Source: Anaerolineae bacterium
GTDB lineage: Bacteria; Chloroflexota; Anaerolineae; Aggregatilineales; Phototrophicaceae
Direction: 5' to 3'
DNA: 64,000 nt
Assembly: GCA_026645945.1 (NCBI GenBank)
Contig: JAPKMO010000002.1
Span: 1 to 64,000 of the forward strand
Shown: one piece after another, positions 58,927-64,000 of the stretch
Layout: each line of letters begins with the position of its first letter
Position numbering within the stretch: position 1 is the stretch's first letter
The notes under the pieces: generated by a model
Told to the model about the DNA's origin: nothing
What the model saw: the letters and a program-made list of their open reading frames with translations, nothing else
The model's database searches: none
Program-made: the position numbers and the translations under genes

Positions 58927-60132
58927 ATGTCTAAGAAAGTATTTTCAGCTATCTTAATGGTCGCCCTGGCGCTGTCGGTGGCGTTCGTGCCTGCCGTTGC
59001 GCAGGATGAGGTGCGGTGGGTCGGTGCCGATGACCTGCCGGTTTCGCCGCTGGAATGCCCCGAAGGCGCTCCGGGCGCGGCTATGGCGGAAGAACCGATG
59101 GAAGAGCCGGAAGCGGCGGCGCTGGAATACAACGGCGGGCAGCCGGTAGGCGCGCCTGACCTGGCCGGCCAGGAAATCGTCCTGGTAGACGTGCCGAAGC
59201 TGATCGGCATCGGTTACTTCAACGCCACGTCGCTGGGTATGCAGCAGGCTGCCGAAGAACTGGGCAACGTCAAGGTGACGACCGACGGCCCGACCCAGGG
59301 TGACATCGTGCAGCAGGTGGCCTTCATCGAGCAGTACATCACCCAGGGCGTGAACGGCATTCTGTTCGCTGCCAACGACCCGGTGGGCATTTCGCCCGTG
59401 CTGCGCCGCGCGCTGGAATCCGGCATTCACGTGGTTGGTTATGACGCCAACAGCGAACCGGATGCTCGCGAGTGGTTCGTGAACCAGGCCGAGTTTAACG
59501 GCATCGCCAAAGCCAAGATTGACAGCATGGTGGCGGAAATCGGGCCGGAAGGTTCGTTCGCCATCGTCACCAGCTCCTTCACCGCTCCCAACCAGTCGCG
59601 CTGGATTTCGGAAATGTGGGCCTATGCCCAGAAGTGCTACCCCGATCTGAAGTGGCTGGAGACGGTTGAGTCGGCTGAAGATCAGAACCTGGCCTTCCAG
59701 CAGACCCAGACGCTGCTGAACAAATACGGCCCGGACATGGACGGCGTCTTCGGTATGTCGAGCGTGGCGTTCCCCGGCGCAGCTGACGCGGTAGCGCAGG
59801 CCGGCCTGTGTTCGCCCGATGACGCTGCCGCCGATGTGGCCGCGCCCGACGAAGAATCGGCTGTCGCCATTGTCGGCCTCAGCACCCCCAACCAGATGCG
59901 CCCGTTTGTTGAAAACGGCTGCGTCGAGTCGGTTGTGCTGTGGAACCCAGTTGACCTGGGTTATGCCGCCGTGTACGTGATGCGCGCGGTCGTGGACGGC
60001 ACGCTGACGCCTGAATCGACCGAGGTCGAGGCAGGGCGACTGGGTAAGCTGCAAGTTGTCAACGGCAGCGAAATCCTGCTTGGGCCGCCCTTCGTCTACA
60101 CGCAGGATAACATCGCGGACTTCGATTTTTAG
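58927..60132 (+). CDS. Sugar ABC transporter substrate-binding protein (RhaS-like)
   Basis: Signal peptide MSKKVFSAILMVALALSVAFVPAVAQ; periplasmic-binding type 1 fold; RBS AAGGAGGA. Confidence 0.92.
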   Translation: MSKKVFSAILMVALALSVAFVPAVAQDEVRWVGADDLPVSPLECPEGAPGAAMAEEPMEEPEAAALEYNGGQPVGAPDLAGQEIVLVDVPKLIGIGYFNATSLGMQQAAEELGNVKVTTDGPTQGDIVQQVAFIEQYITQGVNGILFAANDPVGISPVLRRALESGIHVVGYDANSEPDAREWFVNQAEFNGIAKAKIDSMVAEIGPEGSFAIVTSSFTAPNQSRWISEMWAYAQKCYPDLKWLETVESAEDQNLAFQQTQTLLNKYGPDMDGVFGMSSVAFPGAADAVAQAGLCSPDDAAADVAAPDEESAVAIVGLSTPNQMRPFVENGCVESVVLWNPVDLGYAAVYVMRAVVDGTLTPESTEVEAGRLGKLQVVNGSEILLGPPFVYTQDNIADFDF

Positions 60133-60187
60133 TTCTAAGCGAGGCATCGGGGGCGTGGTTCGCCGCGCCCCCAGACCCATCTACATC

Positions 60188-60417
60188 TAATGGATAAACC
60201 CAATTAGACGGTGACTGATCCTGAGTAGATAGCGAGCTTCGGCCCGCTGCCAGTGGGCTAAGGCCAGTGAGCTAAGGACAGTGAGCTAAGGACAGTGGGC
60301 TAAGGCCAGTGAGCTAAGGCCAGTGAGCTAAGGACAGTGAGCTAAGGACAGTGGGCTAAGGACAGTGGGCTTAAGCCCACTGTCTCTAGCAGGTTTATTT
60401 TCTCCGTTTATTCATTA
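60188..60417. repeat. TIR-bounded repeat element with 8 tandem 14-bp units
   Basis: TAATGGATAAACCC ... CCGTTTATTCATTA ends; (CAGTGRGCTAAGGM)x8 at 60251-60362; 24-bp perfect palindrome GACAGTGGGCTTAAGCCCACTGTC at 60361-60384. Confidence 0.9.
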
Positions 60418-60500
60418 GATTGCAGGGATGTGAAGGAGAGGGCCCCAGGCTCCTCCCCTACCAAAACTTGATGCATAAACATAAGCAAGAAAGTAGCACC

Positions 60501-61259
60501 ATGAGTGACGCCCCTACCCCTTTGGTTGAACTTACCCGCACTCTGGGACAACCACACCTCGATTACGTAATCATCGGCGAAGGCAACACCTCCTGCCGCG
60601 CCGACGACGAGTCGTTCTGGATTAAAGCCAGCGGCCAGCAGATGCACAACATCTCGCCCGGCGGATTCGTGCAGGTGCGCTTTGATCCCATCCTTGCCAT
60701 GCTGGATAAATCGCCCGGTGACCTGGACGCGCAAAAAGCCGTCATGCAGGCGGCCAAAGTTGACCCCGCTTCGCCCTTGCAGCCTTCGGTGGAAGTGGGC
60801 TTCCACGCCATGCTGCTGCGCGAGTGCAGCGTGTCGTACATCGGCCACACCCATGCAATGGCGGTCAACCGTATCATGTGCAGCCCGCGCGCGGCGGATT
60901 TTGCCCATCATCGTATGTTCCCGGACGAAGCCGTGTTATGCGGCCCGGAATCGGTCTTTTTGCCTTATGTAGACCCCGGCCTGCCGCTGGCAGTGGTGAT
61001 GCGCGAGCAGGTTCGCCGCTACCTGGACAAATGGGGCGACGCGCCTAAAGTCATCCTGATGGCGAATCACGGCCTAATCGCCCTGGGGCAGACACCGACC
61101 GAGGTTTTGAACGTCACGGCCATGTGCGTCAAAGCGGCGCATATTTTCATCGGCGCGTGTGCTGCCGGCGGGCCGGTTTTTATGGAGCCGGCTGAAGTGC
61201 TGCACATCTGCCGCAGGCCGGACGAAATCTACCGGCGGCAGCAGTTTGTCGAGCGTTAA
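60501..61259 (+). CDS. Class II aldolase/adducin family protein
   Basis: HLDYVIIGEGNTSCRADDESFWIKASG...SYIGHTHAMAVNRIM...MANHGLIALGQTPTEV. Confidence 0.87.
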   Translation: MSDAPTPLVELTRTLGQPHLDYVIIGEGNTSCRADDESFWIKASGQQMHNISPGGFVQVRFDPILAMLDKSPGDLDAQKAVMQAAKVDPASPLQPSVEVGFHAMLLRECSVSYIGHTHAMAVNRIMCSPRAADFAHHRMFPDEAVLCGPESVFLPYVDPGLPLAVVMREQVRRYLDKWGDAPKVILMANHGLIALGQTPTEVLNVTAMCVKAAHIFIGACAAGGPVFMEPAEVLHICRRPDEIYRRQQFVER

Positions 61260-61346
61260 ACTGGTCTTATTCCCCTCTTGACCGCTGCGCGCGGTTGGAA
61301 CAAGATAGTTTCAGGTATCGGTTTCCGACTGCCGGTTTTTGTTAGC

Positions 61347-61459
61347 TAATGGATAAACCGATTAGACGGTGCTTGATCCTGAGTGGACAGTGGGCTAAAG
61401 CCGAGACAGTGGGCTAAAGCCCACTGTCTATCAGGCTCATTTTTTCCGTTTATCCATAA
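61347..61459. repeat. TIR-bounded repeat element, short copy
   Basis: TAATGGATAAACCG ... CCGTTTATCCATAA; shares ATTAGACGGTG..TGATCCTGAGT core with 60188. Confidence 0.85.
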
Positions 61460-61546
61460 GGACGCCAGAGCTTCCTTATATATATGCTGGCGGCAGACGA
61501 CCGGTGATTCTCGCTGTCTTGTAAGTAGGTATTGGGCGAAAGAACC

Positions 61547-62134
61547 ATGAAAATCGGCGTGCTGGCGCTGCAAGGCGCTTTTATCGAACATATCAAAACG
61601 CTGCGAACCCTGGGTATTGAGGCCTTAGAGGTTCGCCTGCCGGACGACCTGGAAGGGCTGGACGGCCTTATCATCCCCGGCGGGGAAAGCACCACCATCG
61701 GCAAGCTGGCGGTTGAGTACGGCTTGATCGAACCGCTGCGCCGCTTCGCCCAGGCCAAACCGACCTGGGGAACCTGTGCCGGGATGATCTTCCTGGCGAA
61801 AGACATCGGCCACGACCGGCAGCCAATCCTGGGTCTGATGGACATCACCGTCAGCCGAAACGCCTTCGGGCGGCAGATAGACAGTTTTGAAGTAGACCTA
61901 CCCATCCCTGTGCTGGGCGACGAGCCGTTCCACGCCGTTTTCATCCGCGCCCCGGTGGTAACGGCGGTACGCGGCAGCGCGCAGGTGCTGGCGCGCCTAG
62001 AGGATGGGCGAATCGTGGCCGTCCAGGAAGGCCGCTGGCTGGCGACGGCCTTCCATCCAGAGCTGACCGCCGACAGCCGACTGCACCGATTTTTCGTGCA
62101 TCTGGTGGCCCAACAAGCGGGCAAAAAAGGCTGA
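61547..62134 (+). CDS. pdxT: Pyridoxal 5'-phosphate synthase glutaminase subunit
   Basis: MKIGVLALQGAFIEHIKTLRTLG...IIPGGESTTIGKL...GTCAGMIFLAK...TAFHPELT. Confidence 0.96.
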   Translation: MKIGVLALQGAFIEHIKTLRTLGIEALEVRLPDDLEGLDGLIIPGGESTTIGKLAVEYGLIEPLRRFAQAKPTWGTCAGMIFLAKDIGHDRQPILGLMDITVSRNAFGRQIDSFEVDLPIPVLGDEPFHAVFIRAPVVTAVRGSAQVLARLEDGRIVAVQEGRWLATAFHPELTADSRLHRFFVHLVAQQAGKKG

Positions 62135-62215
62135 TTTTGCCGTTCACAATTGCCGATAACGTGCTACAATACGCCCGCGTTAACGGATAACTGCCCAGCA
62201 TGGTGCGAGGTGCGC

Positions 62216-62509
62216 ATGAGCATTTACGATGCGTTGATTTTAAGTCAAAACGGCGGCCCCTACGAAGACGAAGACCTGAACGAAGACGAAGACCTGGACT
62301 TCGAGGACGAAGAGCTGGAAGATGTCGAATTCGAGGACGAGGAACTGGTCGAGGAAGACATCGAAGAAGATGATGAGGACTTCCTCGACGACGATGGGTA
62401 TGATATTTCCGAGTTCGAGGAAGACGACTACCTGTACGACGATGACGAGGACGACCTGCTCGATGACGAGGAAGACGAAGACTACTACGAAGACGAGGAC
62501 GAGTTTTAG
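62216..62509 (+). CDS. Very acidic low-complexity protein (97 aa)
   Basis: MSIYDALILSQNGGPYEDEDLNEDEDLDFEDEELEDVEFEDEELVEEDIEEDDEDFLDDDGYDISEFEEDDYLYDDDEDDLLDDEEDEDYYEDEDEF. Confidence 0.75.
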   Translation: MSIYDALILSQNGGPYEDEDLNEDEDLDFEDEELEDVEFEDEELVEEDIEEDDEDFLDDDGYDISEFEEDDYLYDDDEDDLLDDEEDEDYYEDEDEF

Positions 62510-62715
62510 GTCTCGCTAGGCCGCTGACACAAACAACACATTCACTGCTGCGGTCGCCGGTTGGGAAGCGATGGAACGTCCTGTTCGGCGGCCCGTCTTG
62601 ATTCCCCGCCCAGGCGGGTACTTCCGGCCCGTTTTTGTTTAGGCATTTGTTAGTTACCCCCTCTAGATTATACAATAGGTTCATCATCGGCTGCGTTTAG
62701 CGAGGTACCGACGCT

Positions 62716-64000
62716 GTGAAGCAAGCATCTTCCCCTGTTACTGCCGTGTTTCGGCTGCTGCTGAAGTGGTGGTGGCTGATCGCACTATCGGTCGCGCTCG
62801 GCGTCGGCGTCGGGTTTTTTATCCGCACCCAGCAGCCGAACATCTATTTTGCCAAAACCACCATTCTCTTTGGTCAGAACTTCGCCAGCAGCACAACGGG
62901 TTCGGCCACTTCGCTAAAACAGCTTACCGACATGATTACGATTTATTCCGGCCTGGTGCGCCGGCCCACGATTCTGGAGCCAGTCATCGAAGAACTGGGG
63001 CTGGGCATCAGCGTGGATACGCTTAACGGCGTGATGGCCGTTACCCAGGTTGAGGACCTGCCGCTGCTGGAAATCACCATCGCCGACATCCGGCCAGACC
63101 GCGCTGCCGACATCGCCAACCGGGTCGCGCAGGAACTCATCAAACAAAGCCCGACCGAACAGATTTCGCAGGAAGCCGAATTCAAGCGCGAACAGCTCCG
63201 CAGCCTGCAAGCGCAGATCGAAGAACTACAAAGCGCCTACGACACCAATATTGCCGTCGGGGCGAATCTTAACTCCGCCTTCGAGATCGCCCAGAATTTG
63301 CAGGAACGCTCCGGCATCCTCCAGAATTTGCAGCAGCTTCGCGCCCTGTATGCCGAAATGAGCGGCGGGCTGGCCGAGCAAGTCAACCTGATGCGGATTT
63401 TTGAATATGCGAATCCCGAAACCGCGCCGCTCGTCACCAGTTCAATCATCGGGGTGGCGCTGGCGGGCGGCGCCGGCCTGCTGCTTTCGGTGGCGACCAT
63501 CGTGCTGATCGGTTATTTCGATGACCGACTGCTGTGGCAGGAAGGGATGGAAACCATTCAAGGCGTCAAGGTGCTGGGGCCGCTGGGGGTCGTGCCGCGC
63601 AGCAAACTGCCGCTGTACGTGTTAACCATGCCCGACGCCATCGAAAGCGAGGTGCTGCGCCAGCTGCGGGCCAAACTGGTGCTGGCCGCCGGCGGCGACG
63701 TGCCGAAAATGCTCACCGTCACCAGCTATGACTCCGGCGATGGCAAAACCGTCACGGCTTCCAACCTGGCGCTGGTTTTCGCTCAGTCTGGGCTGCGGAC
63801 GCTGCTGGTAGACGGCGACATCCGCAAGGGCGACCTGCACGAACTGTTCCGCCTGCCCAATGTGATGGGCTTCTCGGACATCCTCGCCAGCCACGAGGAC
63901 ATCGGCGTGATGGTTTCGCGCGCTTTGCTCGACAGCACCTACGACAACCTGACTATCCTCCCGTCGGGGCGTTCCAACGCCGACCCGGCAGCCCTCTTGA
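62716..64000 (+). CDS. Polysaccharide biosynthesis Wzz/BY-kinase fusion (CpsD/Wzc-like), partial at 3' end
   Basis: My translation from GTG 62716: VKQASSPVTAVFRLLLKWWWLIALSVALGVGVGFFIRTQQP...MLTVTSYDSGDGKTVTASNLALVFAQSGLRTLLVDGDIRKGDLHELF; open to the window end. Confidence 0.88.
   Translation, partial: MKQASSPVTAVFRLLLKWWWLIALSVALGVGVGFFIRTQQPNIYFAKTTILFGQNFASSTTGSATSLKQLTDMITIYSGLVRRPTILEPVIEELGLGISVDTLNGVMAVTQVEDLPLLEITIADIRPDRAADIANRVAQELIKQSPTEQISQEAEFKREQLRSLQAQIEELQSAYDTNIAVGANLNSAFEIAQNLQERSGILQNLQQLRALYAEMSGGLAEQVNLMRIFEYANPETAPLVTSSIIGVALAGGAGLLLSVATIVLIGYFDDRLLWQEGMETIQGVKVLGPLGVVPRSKLPLYVLTMPDAIESEVLRQLRAKLVLAAGGDVPKMLTVTSYDSGDGKTVTASNLALVFAQSGLRTLLVDGDIRKGDLHELFRLPNVMGFSDILASHEDIGVMVSRALLDSTYDNLTILPSGRSNADPAALL

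Noticed and set aside
60251-60362. CRISPR-like array
   Set aside because: The 14-bp units are tandem with no spacers and no cas genes are nearby; this is a minisatellite.
61547-62134. PdxST operon
   Set aside because: Only pdxT is visible; no pdxS lies in the window, so an operon cannot be claimed.

Overview
The window is about 64 kb of GC-rich bacterial chromosome. Gene content and protein style suggest a Chloroflexota/Anaerolineae-like organism (inference). Most of it is ordinary metabolism: an arginine/carbamoyl-phosphate locus (argC-argB-argD-argJ-carA on +, carB on -), ABC exporters, a cobalamin-riboswitch-controlled BtuFCD-type importer, trmD, surface-polysaccharide and membrane-protein genes, a TIGR03843/DUF3090/MSMEG_4193-type three-gene cassette, AzlCD, an ECF sigma/anti-sigma pair, tRNA-Leu(CAA), a large L-rhamnose catabolism and uptake locus, pdxT, and the start of a Wzz/BY-kinase gene. 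The best candidate for an undescribed system is the argC leader. A sigma70-like promoter (TTGACT-N17-TACACT) precedes a 29-codon ORF rich in arginine (MLSRREQPDSPRRRSRRPLTCEVEAGFLR) and two overlapping-competent hairpins ending in U-tracts, which matches the classical ribosome-mediated transcription attenuator layout but for arginine. Other non-coding features of interest are a 154-bp MITE with 9-bp target duplication next to the tRNA, a TIR-bounded repeat carrying eight 14-bp tandem units, an intergenic repeat absorbed in frame into a coding sequence, and an internally deleted TnpB remnant. No CRISPR array, prophage or recognisable defence island was seen.
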